A DNA stretch of 32,727 nt, from assembly GCA_035267785.1 (NCBI GenBank), contig DATFLL010000097.1:1-32727 (forward strand), given 5' to 3'. The DNA comes from DATFLL01 sp035267785 (GTDB taxonomy: Bacteria; Pseudomonadota; Gammaproteobacteria; DATFLL01). Under the pieces are notes generated by a model that ran no database searches, was not told where the DNA came from, and worked only from the letters and a program-made list of their open reading frames with translations. Of this stretch, positions 8,296 through 17,923 are shown in pieces. Position 1 is the first letter of the stretch. Every line of letters starts with the position of its first letter. A program made the position numbers and the translations under genes.

Positions 8296-8481
8296 ATGAG
8301 AACCGGGCGAAGGCAACCACGGCCTTTCGGCAGTGGTCGATTTTTCTGGGTCCAGACATCTCACGGGGCGCGCAGCGGCTGGTACTATGAGACCCGGGAG
8401 GGTGCCCGCGGCCCCTTCCCCTCGCGTCGGATGGCCGAAGCGAGCTTCCTGGGCCATGCGCAGCAGCGGGCCGCGACTTAA
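8296..8481 (+). CDS. Small conserved protein, DUF6316-like
   Basis: This is a 61-residue basic, aromatic-rich protein. The core reads as W-Y-Y-E-T-REG--GPF-SR, matching from memory the small DUF6316-type family whose members share a WYF-TREG--GPF pattern. The call to that family is moderate. A near-ideal Shine-Dalgarno AGGAGGT lies 6-7 nt upstream of the ATG, which strongly supports translation. It has no signal peptide or membrane segment. It is transcribed alone, 114 bp after the phosphorelay operon, and converges on aceA. Function unknown; the high R content suggests nucleic acid or membrane-surface contact, but this is speculative. Confidence 0.72.
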   Translation: MRTGRRQPRPFGSGRFFWVQTSHGARSGWYYETREGARGPFPSRRMAEASFLGHAQQRAAT

Positions 8482-8527
8482 GCCGGGGCTTAACGGCCGC
8501 CCGGGTGGCCTATCGCTGCAGGCATTC

Positions 8528-8555
8528 GGCCCCGCCCCCCGTGGGGAGCGGGGCC
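8528..8555. terminator. GC-rich stem-loop between small gene and aceA
   Basis: GGCCCCGC (8528-8535) pairs with GCGGGGCC (8548-8555), and an inner CCCC/GGGG pairing extends the stem. It lies between two convergent genes and 13 bp beyond the aceA stop codon, so it could end transcription from either side, although no long T-run follows on either strand. Confidence 0.5.
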
Positions 8556-8568
8556 GGCGCAGTGGCAG

Positions 8569-9924
<1,356 letters not shown>

Positions 9925-10045
9925 GTTGCCATCCTCCGCTGGTTAGCAGGTTGTTGTGCGCTTTACTCATGTGCCGGCCGTTTTTTGCGGCTTCTTTTCG
10001 TATCAACCCTAGGCAGTAACCGAGTATTTGACTACGCTATTTAGG

Positions 10046-10060
10046 TAATAGTGACTATTA
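10046..10060. promoter_or_regulatory. Palindromic operator between aceA and lysR-type gene
   Basis: TAATAGT-G-ACTATTA is a perfect 7+7 bp inverted repeat with one central base, in the 166-bp divergent gap. It has the A/T-rich dyad form usual for LysR-type binding sites. It is 31 bp from the regulator start and about 120 bp from aceA, so it could serve both autoregulation and aceA control. An octamer TTGACTAC also occurs at 10028-10035. Confidence 0.6.
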
Positions 10061-10090
10061 TTTGTCCCAATACTGTCGCCGGGGTGCGCT

Positions 10091-11113
10091 ATGGGCGAGA
10101 CAGGCGCCGCGCACAAGTCCAACCGGCTGCGCCAGCTGCGGGCCTTTTGTCAGGCGGCGCAGACCGGGAGTATCTCGAGGGCAGCCGAACGGCTGTTCCT
10201 TAGCCAGCCTTCGGTCTCGTTGTTGATTCGGGCGCTGGAAGAGGACCTCGACACGACCCTCTTCGAGCGCCGCGGTCCTCGCATTCATCTCACCCCCGCG
10301 GGCCAGGCGCTGCTGGAGACGGCGCTGCCCCTGGTCGAGGGCATGGACCATCTGGCCGATCTGTTTGCCGCGCGGCTCGGGGAGATGAGCGCCGGTGCCC
10401 TGGATATCGCGGCCGGCGAGTCGACCATCCTTTATTTACTCGCCGACTACATCAAGCGTTTCAGCGACGAACATCCGCAAATTGCGCTGCACCTGCACAA
10501 CGTGACGGGGCGCGACGGCTTGGCCCTGCTGCGCGCCGGCGACGTGGACTTTGCGGTCGGTTCCATGCTCGAGGTGCCCACCGACATCGACTACGTTCCC
10601 ATCTTCAGCTTCGAGCCCATGTTGATCACGGCCCTGGACCATCCGCTGGCCGGGCGCAAGCGTGTCAACCTCGAGGAGGTCAGCCGCTACGGGCTCATCC
10701 TGCCGCCCCGACACCTGTCCACGTGGCACGTCGTCGATCTGGTCTTTCAGCAGCATGGCCTCGCCTACGACGTGGTGCTCGAGGCGGGCGGCTGGGAGGT
10801 CATCAAGAAGTTCGTCGAACTGGGAATGGGCGTGTCCATCGTGACCAGCATCTGCCTGACGGGCGACGAGCGACTGGCCGCCGTTCCGCTGGGGGAATAT
10901 TTTCCCCAGCGCACCTACGGCGTGGTGCTTCGCCGTGGCAAATTCCTCTCGCCGCAGGCACGCCGTTTTCTGGAGGTGATGGACTCGGATTTCTTCCGCC
11001 GTTACGAAGCGGCGGTTCAGGGAGGGGAGGGGACGGCGGTGCGGCGCACGCGGCGCCACGACGCGAACCTCGGCGATACCGATTTCACCGGCCACGATCG
11101 CTCGTTGCCTTGA
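10091..11113 (+). CDS. LysR-family transcriptional regulator
   Basis: This 340-residue protein has the N-terminal winged helix of the LysR family at about 12-75, with the signature FCQAAQTGSISRAAERLFLSQ followed by LIRALEEDLDTTLFER and LTPAGQALL. The effector-binding domain covers about 100-310, with the two-lobe periplasmic-binding-protein fold expected. The last 30 residues are an unstructured basic tail. It is divergent from aceA with a palindrome 31 bp upstream of its own start, so the simplest role is control of the glyoxylate shunt, possibly with autoregulation. The effector cannot be named. The tRNA-Arg gene follows on the other strand. Confidence 0.88.
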   Translation: MGETGAAHKSNRLRQLRAFCQAAQTGSISRAAERLFLSQPSVSLLIRALEEDLDTTLFERRGPRIHLTPAGQALLETALPLVEGMDHLADLFAARLGEMSAGALDIAAGESTILYLLADYIKRFSDEHPQIALHLHNVTGRDGLALLRAGDVDFAVGSMLEVPTDIDYVPIFSFEPMLITALDHPLAGRKRVNLEEVSRYGLILPPRHLSTWHVVDLVFQQHGLAYDVVLEAGGWEVIKKFVELGMGVSIVTSICLTGDERLAAVPLGEYFPQRTYGVVLRRGKFLSPQARRFLEVMDSDFFRRYEAAVQGGEGTAVRRTRRHDANLGDTDFTGHDRSLP

Positions 11114-11169
11114 GCGGGCGGGGCGCCGGCGAGCGGGCCGGGTTGGGCACCCGGCGCCGGCTCGGCGGA

Positions 11170-11246
11170 TGGCGCCCCGGACACGATTCGAACGTGTGAC
11201 CTTCCCCTTAGGAGGGGGACGCTCTATCCAGCTGAGCTACCGGGGC
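11170..11246 (-). tRNA. tRNA-Arg (anticodon CCT)
   Basis: Reading the minus strand, acceptor GCCCCGG pairs with CCGGGGC, the D arm has GCTC/GAGC, the anticodon stem TCCCC/GGGGA encloses loop CTCCTAA with anticodon CCT, and the T arm ACACG-TTCGAAT-CGTGT is perfect. The CCA end is encoded. It decodes AGG, a rare Arg codon in GC-rich genomes. Length is 77 nt. Confidence 0.95.
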
Positions 11247-11290
11247 AGGGGGGAAGCCGCCCGGTACCCAACGGTCCCAGGCAGCGGAAA

Positions 11291-11366
<76 letters not shown>

Positions 11367-11451
11367 AAAGTCGAACGGCCCCGCGAGGGGTGCCCGTGAT
11401 TGACTGCGCTGCGCCCCGGTACATGAAAGGCTGGGCGCGCAACGGGCGCCT

Positions 11452-11460
11452 ATTCTAGCA
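11452..11460 (-). promoter_or_regulatory. Extended -10 promoter element for the tRNA pair
   Basis: On the minus strand TGC-TAGAAT is an extended -10 hexamer about 85 bp upstream of the tRNA-Ala gene. The -35 region is weak. It is the best promoter candidate for the two tRNAs in the gap 11367-11623, which otherwise shows no gene. Confidence 0.4.
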
Positions 11461-11623
11461 TCGCTTGCCGGGTCCGGCTACAGGGCGGGGCCACGTGCCC
11501 GCGGGCGACGCTCATGTGCGCGGTACGACCGGCGCGGGAATGCCCGAGCGGGCGAAACGCCGCCCCCGTACCGGTGGCGGATCGGGAATGGATGTATGCT
11601 GGTGCGCCGCTGAAGCGGTGGGA

Positions 11624-11935
11624 TCAGGTTTCGTCGCCGAGCGCCTTTTCGAAGGCGATGATCTTGCCGGCCACGCGTTCGGCATCGATGGTATAGGCCC
11701 CGTTGAACAGGGCCCGTCGTACGCCTTCGACCCGTTGGCGATCGATGAACGGCTGATTGGCGAGCGATTGCTCCAGTTCTTTCAGGCGGGCGGCGATGTC
11801 GGTGAGGCGGATGGTATGACTCTCTCGGCTTGTTCCGGCAGGGGTGGCTTCGTCGGCCGTTTGTGCGGAGTTGCCCTCGTCGTCGGAATCCTGCGTAGCG
11901 CCGGAGTTGTTGAGTTCGCTGGTATCGACTGCCAT
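11624..11935 (-). CDS. flgM: Anti-sigma-28 factor FlgM
   Basis: This 103-residue protein matches FlgM, which holds the flagellar sigma factor FliA inactive until the hook-basal body is complete and FlgM is exported. The N-terminal half is acidic and disordered (S, D, E, T and A rich). The C-terminal half carries the family core: ID-QRVEGVRRALFNGAY at about 64-81 and IDAERVAGKIIAFEKAL at about 83-99, the sigma-binding helices. The ATG at 11935 has GAGGA 8 nt upstream; an in-frame start 17 codons earlier has no such site. FlgN, the usual neighbour, is not present. It is divergent from fleQ. Confidence 0.85.
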   Translation of the reverse strand: MAVDTSELNNSGATQDSDDEGNSAQTADEATPAGTSRESHTIRLTDIAARLKELEQSLANQPFIDRQRVEGVRRALFNGAYTIDAERVAGKIIAFEKALGDET

Positions 11936-12226
11936 TGAGCAATCCTCATCGATCTTGCCCACTACTAGCGGCCGGCATGGGCGCATCTTTAACCTCCGAA
12001 TCCGCGACCCAAATCACATTCTCGCCTCGCATAACGTGGCCCCATGGAGCCAATCGGCCCGCCGGTGCGTGTGCGTGCCCGGGCTTGCTGGGGTTCCGGC
12101 CGCGACCGCCCGGTTTTTGACCTCCCGAAGGCGCTCCGGGGCGCCCGCGACCTCCCGCCGGACAGGCGGTGGCGGGGCGGGACCGAGCGGTGCGAGACGG
12201 AATCCCGACTCGGCGGCGACAAAATT

Positions 12227-12255
12227 TTGACTTCCCGCCTAGGACTCGCTACGCT
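12227..12255 (+). promoter_or_regulatory. Candidate sigma-70 promoter upstream of fleQ
   Basis: TTGACT (12227-12232) and TACGCT (12250-12255) are separated by 17 bp, leaving a leader of about 135 nt before fleQ. The -10 is poor. The remainder of the 462-bp gap between flgM and fleQ shows no supported gene. Confidence 0.4.
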
Positions 12256-12397
12256 TTTGACAACGTTGAATTTTTTCGCGACTGCCGCCGTACTCCGATT
12301 CGCAGCCGCATGCGTTTTCGAGGGACGGGCCGGCGGACGGGAGAGTCCAATGCGGGACAGCGGGAAGCTCCCCGCGACAGCTTAAGGTGTCCAGGTA

Positions 12398-13864
12398 ATG
12401 GCCAATCAGGTATTGGTTGTCGATGACAACGCACGGCGGCGCGACGAGCTCAAGCTCATTCTGGAATTTATCGACTATGCCGAGATCATCGGCACGCCCT
12501 GCGGGCAGTGGCAGTCCGAGGTCGATCCCGATGACCCGCCGAGTGTGGTGGTGATCGGCGACAGTGACGATCGCGAGCAGACGCGGACCGAGGTCGAGTC
12601 GGTCAAGTCCAATCTCGGCGATGTGCCGGTTCTGCTCATACACGAACGCAGCGCCGGCGCCGGCCTGCCCGCCGAACTGGGGGGCAAGGTGGTGTCCACG
12701 GTCGATGTGCCCTTCAAGTATCGACAGCTGATTCACGCCTTCCACCTGGCTGAGGTCTATCAGAACGCCCAGCACGGCCACGGAACCGCCGGCTCACCGA
12801 TGTTGTTTCGCAGCCTGGTCGGCAACAGCCGGGCGGTGCGGCGTATGCGCACCATGATCGAGCGGGTGGCCGACTCCGAAGCCAACGTCCTGATACTCGG
12901 CGAGTCGGGGACCGGCAAGGAGGTCGTCGCCCGGAACCTCCACTATTTCTCCAAGCGCCGTGACAAGCCCTTCGTTCCGGTCAACTGCGGTGCCATCCCG
13001 CCCGACCTGCTCGAGAGCGAGCTCTTCGGTCACGAAAAGGGGGCGTTCACGGGGGCTATCAGCGGGCGCCAGGGGCGGTTCGAGCTGGCCGAGGGCGGCA
13101 CCCTGTTTCTCGACGAGATCGGGGACATGCCGCTGGCGATGCAGGTCAAGCTGCTGCGCGTACTGCAGGAACGCGTATATGAACGCGTCGGCAGCAACAA
13201 GACCATGACCGCCGACGTGCGCATCGTGGCGGCCACCCACCGCGACTTGGAGATCGAGATTCAGGAAGGGCGCTTCCGCGAGGACCTCTATTATCGGCTG
13301 AATGTCTTTCCCATCGAAATGCCGCCGCTGCGCGAGCGCATCGAGGATGTGCCGCTACTCGTGGACGAGTTGATCAGGCGGCTCGAGCGCGAGCGCCGTG
13401 GCTCGTTATGGCTGACGCCGGCGGCGATCGCCGCCTTGTGTCAATATCCCTGGCCCGGCAACGTGCGCGAGCTGTCCAATCTGATGGAGCGCTTGGTGAT
13501 CATGTACCCGTACGGGGCCGTGGACGTTCGCGACCTGCCCGAAAAATTCCGCGGCGGCGTCGAGGTCTCCGAGTCGGCGCCGGCGCGCGAGCTGGAGGAC
13601 GCCGCTGCCGAGGCATATGGCCCCGTCGATCGGCCCCCGGCGATACCCCTGGACATGGAGGCGTCCGGTCGCCTTCCCGAGGACGGACTGGACCTGCGCG
13701 AACATCTCAACGACCTCGAGCTCTCGCTGATCAGGCAGGCCCTGGACGAGGCCGATGGGGTGGTCGCCCACGCGGCCAAACGCCTCAAGATGCGCCGCAC
13801 GACTCTCGTCGAGAAGATGCGCAAGTACGGCCTGCATCGGGGCGAGCAGGTGACGGGTGGCTGA
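12398..13864 (+). CDS. fleQ: Sigma-54-dependent flagellar master regulator FleQ
   Basis: This 488-residue protein is FleQ-like from end to end. The receiver-like N-terminal domain (1-125) begins VLVVDDN, but the region where an acceptor Asp would sit reads VVVIGDSDD, as expected for non-phosphorylated FleQ. The AAA+ domain has Walker A GESGTGKE at 168-175, GAFTGA at 215-220 for sigma-54 contact and Walker B GTLFLDE at 234-240. LFRS at 136-139 and ARNLHYFSKRR at 178-188 match the stretches through which FleQ binds c-di-GMP. A Fis-type HTH ends the protein (AAKRLKMRRTTLVEKMRKYG). FleQ turns on flagellar genes and in pseudomonads switches to exopolysaccharide control when c-di-GMP rises. fleS and fleR do not follow, unlike in Pseudomonas. 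Confidence 0.93.
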   Translation: MANQVLVVDDNARRRDELKLILEFIDYAEIIGTPCGQWQSEVDPDDPPSVVVIGDSDDREQTRTEVESVKSNLGDVPVLLIHERSAGAGLPAELGGKVVSTVDVPFKYRQLIHAFHLAEVYQNAQHGHGTAGSPMLFRSLVGNSRAVRRMRTMIERVADSEANVLILGESGTGKEVVARNLHYFSKRRDKPFVPVNCGAIPPDLLESELFGHEKGAFTGAISGRQGRFELAEGGTLFLDEIGDMPLAMQVKLLRVLQERVYERVGSNKTMTADVRIVAATHRDLEIEIQEGRFREDLYYRLNVFPIEMPPLRERIEDVPLLVDELIRRLERERRGSLWLTPAAIAALCQYPWPGNVRELSNLMERLVIMYPYGAVDVRDLPEKFRGGVEVSESAPARELEDAAAEAYGPVDRPPAIPLDMEASGRLPEDGLDLREHLNDLELSLIRQALDEADGVVAHAAKRLKMRRTTLVEKMRKYGLHRGEQVTGG

Positions 13865-14488
13865 CGGCCTGCCCGCGGGCACCGCTATCCGCCGGATTTA
13901 TAAAGACATTAACGTTGTGCGGGCGGCGCGCCGGCCGCTTCCAGCCCTTCCCCTCCCGCGTGTCGGCCCTGGCGCCTCTAAAGGTCGCCCGCGCCCCTGC
14001 CGACAACTATCGGTACTCATACGAGCCCGTCCGGCGCCCGCGCCTGCGATGGGCGAAACCCTCGGAAGAGGGCATCCAACGCACGGACAGGGAATGTCAT
14101 GGACCCGAATACTGAGGCCTGTTCGCTCGCTCCGCCGTTGACGTATCGTGCGGACCGCCGTGTCCGGCGGGCCTGCCCTCCAGCCAAACAGCCATCGGGC
14201 AGGTTAACGAGGCGCCTCGACTCATCGCACTTTAACTGGCACTCTTTTCATAGTTAGCGGCTCGCCGGATCGTCGCTGCCATCGAAGGCGTTGGGTTATT
14301 TTGTTCTGGAAATCAACCGCTGAGGTCATGCTCCGAGCGACGCGGCGGTCTTGGCGAAATTGAAATGTGATGGGCTTGGCGTTTTTCCGGTTCTGCCGCC
14401 GGTATGCTCGAAGCCCATTCGATATAACATTCATTATAAATAAGAAAGAGCCGGACAGACGGCTATTTCATTCGTCTAGGAGGCGGCT
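13865..14488. other. Long intergenic region downstream of fleQ
   Basis: In these 624 bp I see no convincing gene. TGCCCGCGGGCA (13870-13881) is a short palindrome after fleQ without a T-run. A 52-codon frame at 14099-14257 has AGGGA upstream, but its composition is not protein-like. AT-rich stretches at 13894-13912 (ATTTATAAAGACATTAACG) and 14420-14450 (GATATAACATTCATTATAAA) are likely promoter DNA. AGCCG-GACAGA-CGGCT at about 14448-14464 is a small hairpin just before the ribosome-binding site of the next gene. Confidence 0.5.
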
Positions 14489-15958
14489 ATGACATTCTCG
14501 GACGTTTTGTTGATCCTTCCGGGACACCCGGCGATCTCCGTGATCTTTTGGGTCATCATCATCTCGGTGTCGCTGTATCTCGCCCGCAGCCCGGCCCATC
14601 GCGCGATTCTCTCCATGAGCAAGGTGCTGCACTACGGGTTTCGCATCGCCGCCCACTCCACACGCCTGGCCGAGCAGAAGCTTACCCAGCGCAACCGCGA
14701 GGTCCTGCTCGCCGCCGGGCGCGAGGCCTCCGAGCGCATCGTCGAGCGCGAATTCGATCGCGTCGACGCGACCGTGCGCCGCGACCTGGCCGGCTATCCG
14801 GCCCTGCAGCGCCAGCTCAGCGAGCAGATCCTGAGCATCGACGAAGACTACAAGCAGAGCACCGAAGTGCCGCCCGCGCCGCCGGGTTGGCTCAAGGCCG
14901 TCGAGTCGGTTGCAAAGATTCCGTCATCGGGCGATCCCATGGTGGCCAATATCCTCGGCGATATTCACCAGTCGCTGGTGAAGGCGCAGAACACGGCTAT
15001 CGATGAATATCGCAAGAGCAGCCACGAACGCCATCTGCTGCTCAAGCGCATGATGCCGCATTGGCGCCGGCTGCTGCAGGTCCTGGGCCAGGTCGACAAG
15101 AGCGTCAATAGCCTGATCGAGCGTTCCAAGACCATCGACCGGCACATGGACGAATACGAGCAGATCACCAAGGGCTCGGACCGCGCCGTGCGCATGCTGT
15201 CTTCGTCGTCCATCACGCAGTTCTTCATTTCCGCCTTCGTGCTGGGCGTGGCCATCGGCGGCGCGGTCATCAACTTCCATCTTATCGCCCGCCCGATGTC
15301 CGAGATGGTCGGCGGCACCAGCATGATCATGGGCTTCAAGACGGCCAACATCGCCGCCCTGGTCATCATCCTGGTCGAGATCGCCATGGGCCTGTTCCTG
15401 ATGGAGTCTCTGCGGATCACGCGCCTGTTCCCCGTTATCGGGGCCCTGGACGACAAGATTCGTGTGCGGATGGTCTACATCACGTTCGCCATGCTGTTCT
15501 GCCTGGCCAGCATCGAGGCCGGGTTGGCCTATATGCGCGAAATCCTCTCGCAGAGCGATGCGGCCCTGGTGCAGTACCTCACGCAAAACAAGGAAGCCGC
15601 CGCGGCCGCGCCGCAAAGCCGCTGGATTACCACCGCAGCGCAGATGGCCATGGGCTTCATCCTGCCCTTTGCCCTGACTTTCGTAGCCATCCCCATGGAA
15701 TCGTTCGTGCACTCGCTGCGCACCGTGCTCGGTATCATCGGTGTCGGTCTGCTGCGCGGTTTCGAATTTCTGCTGCGCCTGTTCGGTAACATCGCCCGCT
15801 ACGCGGGCATCATGTTCGTCCAGCTCTACGACCTGTTGATCTTCGCGCCGCTGTGGATCGAACGTCAGGTCAAGGGCCGCACTAATGAACCGGGCAAGAA
15901 GAAAACCGAAAAGGGCGGTCGGGACGTCAGTACGGCCGCGATGGGGGGACAGTCATGA
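14489..15958 (+). CDS. Multi-pass membrane protein with large coiled domain, family not recognised
   Basis: I do not recognise this 489-residue protein. One hydrophobic segment at about 13-32 is followed by a long, charged, helical soluble region (about 55-235) with several coiled-coil-like stretches. Membrane segments follow at about 243-266, 285-306, 327-347, 383-403 and 412-424, with a further hydrophobic amphipathic stretch at 426-457. The tail (458-489) is K/R/G rich and polar. AGGAGG lies 6 nt before the ATG. Its stop overlaps the start of the VWA lipoprotein gene (ATGA), so the two are made together and probably work together at the envelope. Single TM, long helical domain and TM bundle recall mechanosensitive or scaffold proteins, but there is no sequence proof. 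Confidence 0.8.
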   Translation: MTFSDVLLILPGHPAISVIFWVIIISVSLYLARSPAHRAILSMSKVLHYGFRIAAHSTRLAEQKLTQRNREVLLAAGREASERIVEREFDRVDATVRRDLAGYPALQRQLSEQILSIDEDYKQSTEVPPAPPGWLKAVESVAKIPSSGDPMVANILGDIHQSLVKAQNTAIDEYRKSSHERHLLLKRMMPHWRRLLQVLGQVDKSVNSLIERSKTIDRHMDEYEQITKGSDRAVRMLSSSSITQFFISAFVLGVAIGGAVINFHLIARPMSEMVGGTSMIMGFKTANIAALVIILVEIAMGLFLMESLRITRLFPVIGALDDKIRVRMVYITFAMLFCLASIEAGLAYMREILSQSDAALVQYLTQNKEAAAAAPQSRWITTAAQMAMGFILPFALTFVAIPMESFVHSLRTVLGIIGVGLLRGFEFLLRLFGNIARYAGIMFVQLYDLLIFAPLWIERQVKGRTNEPGKKKTEKGGRDVSTAAMGGQS

Positions 15959-16623
15959 AAGCCTTGAAGTTCATCGCACTGAGCCTGACACTGCTGGCCG
16001 TGTCCATTGTGGGCGGCTGCGACAAGGCCTCCACGGTGGCGCCCACGCGCGGCGTCTATATGCTCATCGATACCTCCGGCACCTATACCAACGAGCTGGA
16101 AAAGGCCCAGACGATCATCAATTTCGTCCTGGCCAAGCTCAACCCGGGCGATTCGTTTGCGGTGGCCAGCATCAACACCGGCAGCTTCACGGAAAAGGAC
16201 ATCGTCGCCAAGATTACTTTCGACGACCGCCCGAGCATGGCCAACGCGCAGAAGCGCCAGTTCCGCGACAAGATCGACAGGTTCGTCAAGAACGTACACC
16301 CCAGCGCCTACACCGACGTCACGGGCGGCCTTCTGCAGGCCATCGAATTTCTCAACGAGAAAAATCCCGGGCACAAGACCATTCTTATCTTTTCCGACCT
16401 GAAGGAGGAGCTGAAGAAGGGTTACGTGCGTGACATCCCGCTGCAGCTCAACGGCTTCGACGTCGTTGCCCTGAACGTGACCAAGCTGCACAGCGACAAC
16501 GTCGACCCGCGCGAGTATCTGGATCGTCTGGAGAAGTGGCGCAAACGCGTCGAGTCCGGCGGCGGTACCTGGCGAGTAATCAACGATCTGGAACGCCTGG
16601 ACAACATCCTGGGCCCCAGCTGA
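15955..16623 (+). CDS. Von Willebrand factor A-domain lipoprotein
   Basis: This 222-residue protein starts with a signal peptide ending in a VGGC lipobox (Cys22), so it should be lipid-anchored to the periplasmic face of a membrane. The remainder is a single VWA domain. The metal-ion-dependent adhesion site is visible as DTSGT at 39-43, a threonine loop in AYTDVTGG and FSDLKEE near the C-terminal part. VWA domains bind protein partners through a divalent metal. The gene is coupled by a 4-bp overlap to the upstream membrane protein, which is its likely partner. Function of the pair is unknown. The pair has no MoxR-type ATPase neighbour, which many bacterial VWA proteins have. Confidence 0.87.
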   Translation: MKALKFIALSLTLLAVSIVGGCDKASTVAPTRGVYMLIDTSGTYTNELEKAQTIINFVLAKLNPGDSFAVASINTGSFTEKDIVAKITFDDRPSMANAQKRQFRDKIDRFVKNVHPSAYTDVTGGLLQAIEFLNEKNPGHKTILIFSDLKEELKKGYVRDIPLQLNGFDVVALNVTKLHSDNVDPREYLDRLEKWRKRVESGGGTWRVINDLERLDNILGPS

Positions 16624-16650
16624 AGAACGGCGAAATCCGCTTCACGACGT

Positions 16651-16671
16651 ACGCCGGCCTTGCGCCGGCGT
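16651..16671. terminator. Stem-loop between convergent genes
   Basis: ACGCCGGC-CTTGC-GCCGGCGT gives a perfect 8-bp stem between the VWA lipoprotein stop and the stop of the convergent glycosyltransferase gene. It can serve both strands, although T-runs are poor. Confidence 0.5.
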
Positions 16672-16675
16672 TCGT

Positions 16676-17776
16676 CTATGGCGCCTCGGCAATCAGCGCA
16701 ACGACCCGCGACAGGGCGCCGACCTGGGCCTCGGCCCATGCACGCGCACGCGCGGTGAGCTCGGTGCGCAGCGCCTCGTCCGCGACGAGCCGATAGGCAG
16801 CCTCGACGAGTTCATCTTCATCGTCGGCCGGGACAACGGCGTTGGCACGCGCTGCGGCGGCGACCACCGGATCGCGCCGCTCGGGGCCGATGATGACAGG
16901 TGCGCCGGCGAGGATGGGCGAGAGCAGGTCGGGGGCGTGGGCGGCCTCGGCGCTGAGGGTGGCGCCGGCCACGACGAAGTCGGCGCAGCGGTACATCGCC
17001 TCGAGCGTGTTCGGATCCTCGACGTAATACACGCGGCTCTTGATCGGCACGTAGGATGTGCTGAGACGGTTATGCCGATTCGTGGGCAAGTGATACTTGA
17101 TGGCCTCGCGATAGACGGGTTCGTAGCGGGCCGGGTCGAAGGGCGCGAGGACCAGCAGGCCCATCTTGCGCCGTGTGAGCTTGAAGAATGTGCCGTAGGC
17201 GAGGCGCTCTTCGCCGGCGCCGGTGGCGGCGAAGTAACCGATCCAGCGACCGCCCTGGCGGTGGTCGCGAAAGCGTTCGCAGATTGCGTGGTCCGTCGCA
17301 GGCGTGGGCAGCGCGTCGATACCAAGCAGAGGATCGCCGGTCAGGTGTACCGAACCGGCTGCGCCGCACAGCTCGGGGTCGGCGACCATGCGCACGATGT
17401 CTTCGCCCGTTACGCCGCCTATGGCCGAGGCCGGGGTGTTGACCCAGAAGATCGGACACGTCACGGCCTTGGCGAGTGCGGCGGCCGCTTCGATATCGCC
17501 GAGCAGAACGAGGCGGGCCGGTGCGGCACGGCGCAGCGTGCGAGTCAGTGCGCCGATGCTGTGCGGCAGCATCCAGGTTGTCGGCGGCTGCGTTGTCGTG
17601 GCTTGGTCGCGCGCACGAGAGTCCAGACAGGCCAGACGGGTGCGGCCCACGCGTTCGTCCAGCCTCGCGCGCAGCGGTTCGGCCCATGCGAGCGCATCAG
17701 CATCGCCAATGAGCAGCGTCGCACCCCGTGCATCCTCGGGGATCTTGTTCAGGCCAAACATCGAGAGCAAAGACAT
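16676..17776 (-). CDS. Kdo-transferase (WaaA/GT30)-like glycosyltransferase
   Basis: This 366-residue protein looks like a divergent member of the 3-deoxy-D-manno-octulosonic acid transferase group, GT-B enzymes that add Kdo to lipid A at the inner membrane. The C-terminal half has the recognisable pattern YYVEDPNTLEAMYRCADFVV-GA followed by ILAGAPVIIGPERR, corresponding to the nucleotide-sugar site region of WaaA. The N-terminal half is weaker and lacks the usual membrane anchor and the RPELWP-type motif that I would expect, so this may not be the true lipid A Kdo transferase. The ATG at 17776 is chosen because a TATAAT box lies 29-34 bp upstream; an earlier in-frame start would overlap the divergent esterase gene. 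Confidence 0.6.
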   Translation of the reverse strand: MSLLSMFGLNKIPEDARGATLLIGDADALAWAEPLRARLDERVGRTRLACLDSRARDQATTTQPPTTWMLPHSIGALTRTLRRAAPARLVLLGDIEAAAALAKAVTCPIFWVNTPASAIGGVTGEDIVRMVADPELCGAAGSVHLTGDPLLGIDALPTPATDHAICERFRDHRQGGRWIGYFAATGAGEERLAYGTFFKLTRRKMGLLVLAPFDPARYEPVYREAIKYHLPTNRHNRLSTSYVPIKSRVYYVEDPNTLEAMYRCADFVVAGATLSAEAAHAPDLLSPILAGAPVIIGPERRDPVVAAAARANAVVPADDEDELVEAAYRLVADEALRTELTARARAWAEAQVGALSRVVALIAEAP

Positions 17777-17800
17777 GGCAGAACCCGTCGCCGCAAAAGG

Positions 17801-17813
17801 CGCTATTATAGCG
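17801..17813 (-). promoter_or_regulatory. TATAAT box in a small dyad, minus strand
   Basis: On the minus strand TATAAT (17805-17810) is a perfect -10 hexamer about 29 bp upstream of the Kdo-transferase-like start. It is embedded in the dyad CGCTA-TTA-TAGCG. No good -35 is visible, so the promoter is probably weak or activated. Confidence 0.5.
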
Positions 17814-17923
17814 AGGCCGGTCCAAATGGCCAGATGCGCCGCTTGCCGCGGGCGCGGATCTCGGCGCGAGGCGCGTTCGCGCCGCGGGACTGAATCCGGA
17901 AGCCGCGGACCGCAATTCCATCG

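Noticed and set aside
11624..11986. FlgM starting at 11986
   Set aside because: The extra 17 residues lack a ribosome-binding site; the ATG at 11935 has GAGGA at good spacing.
14099..14257. 52-codon frame with AGGGA upstream, downstream of fleQ
   Set aside because: Composition looks random (R, P and S rich), no motif, poor evidence beyond the start signal.
15955..16623. VWA protein as part of a known anti-phage system or tellurite-resistance (Ter) cluster
   Set aside because: No nuclease, helicase, ATPase, TerD or other defence or Ter gene is adjacent; only the membrane partner is coupled to it.
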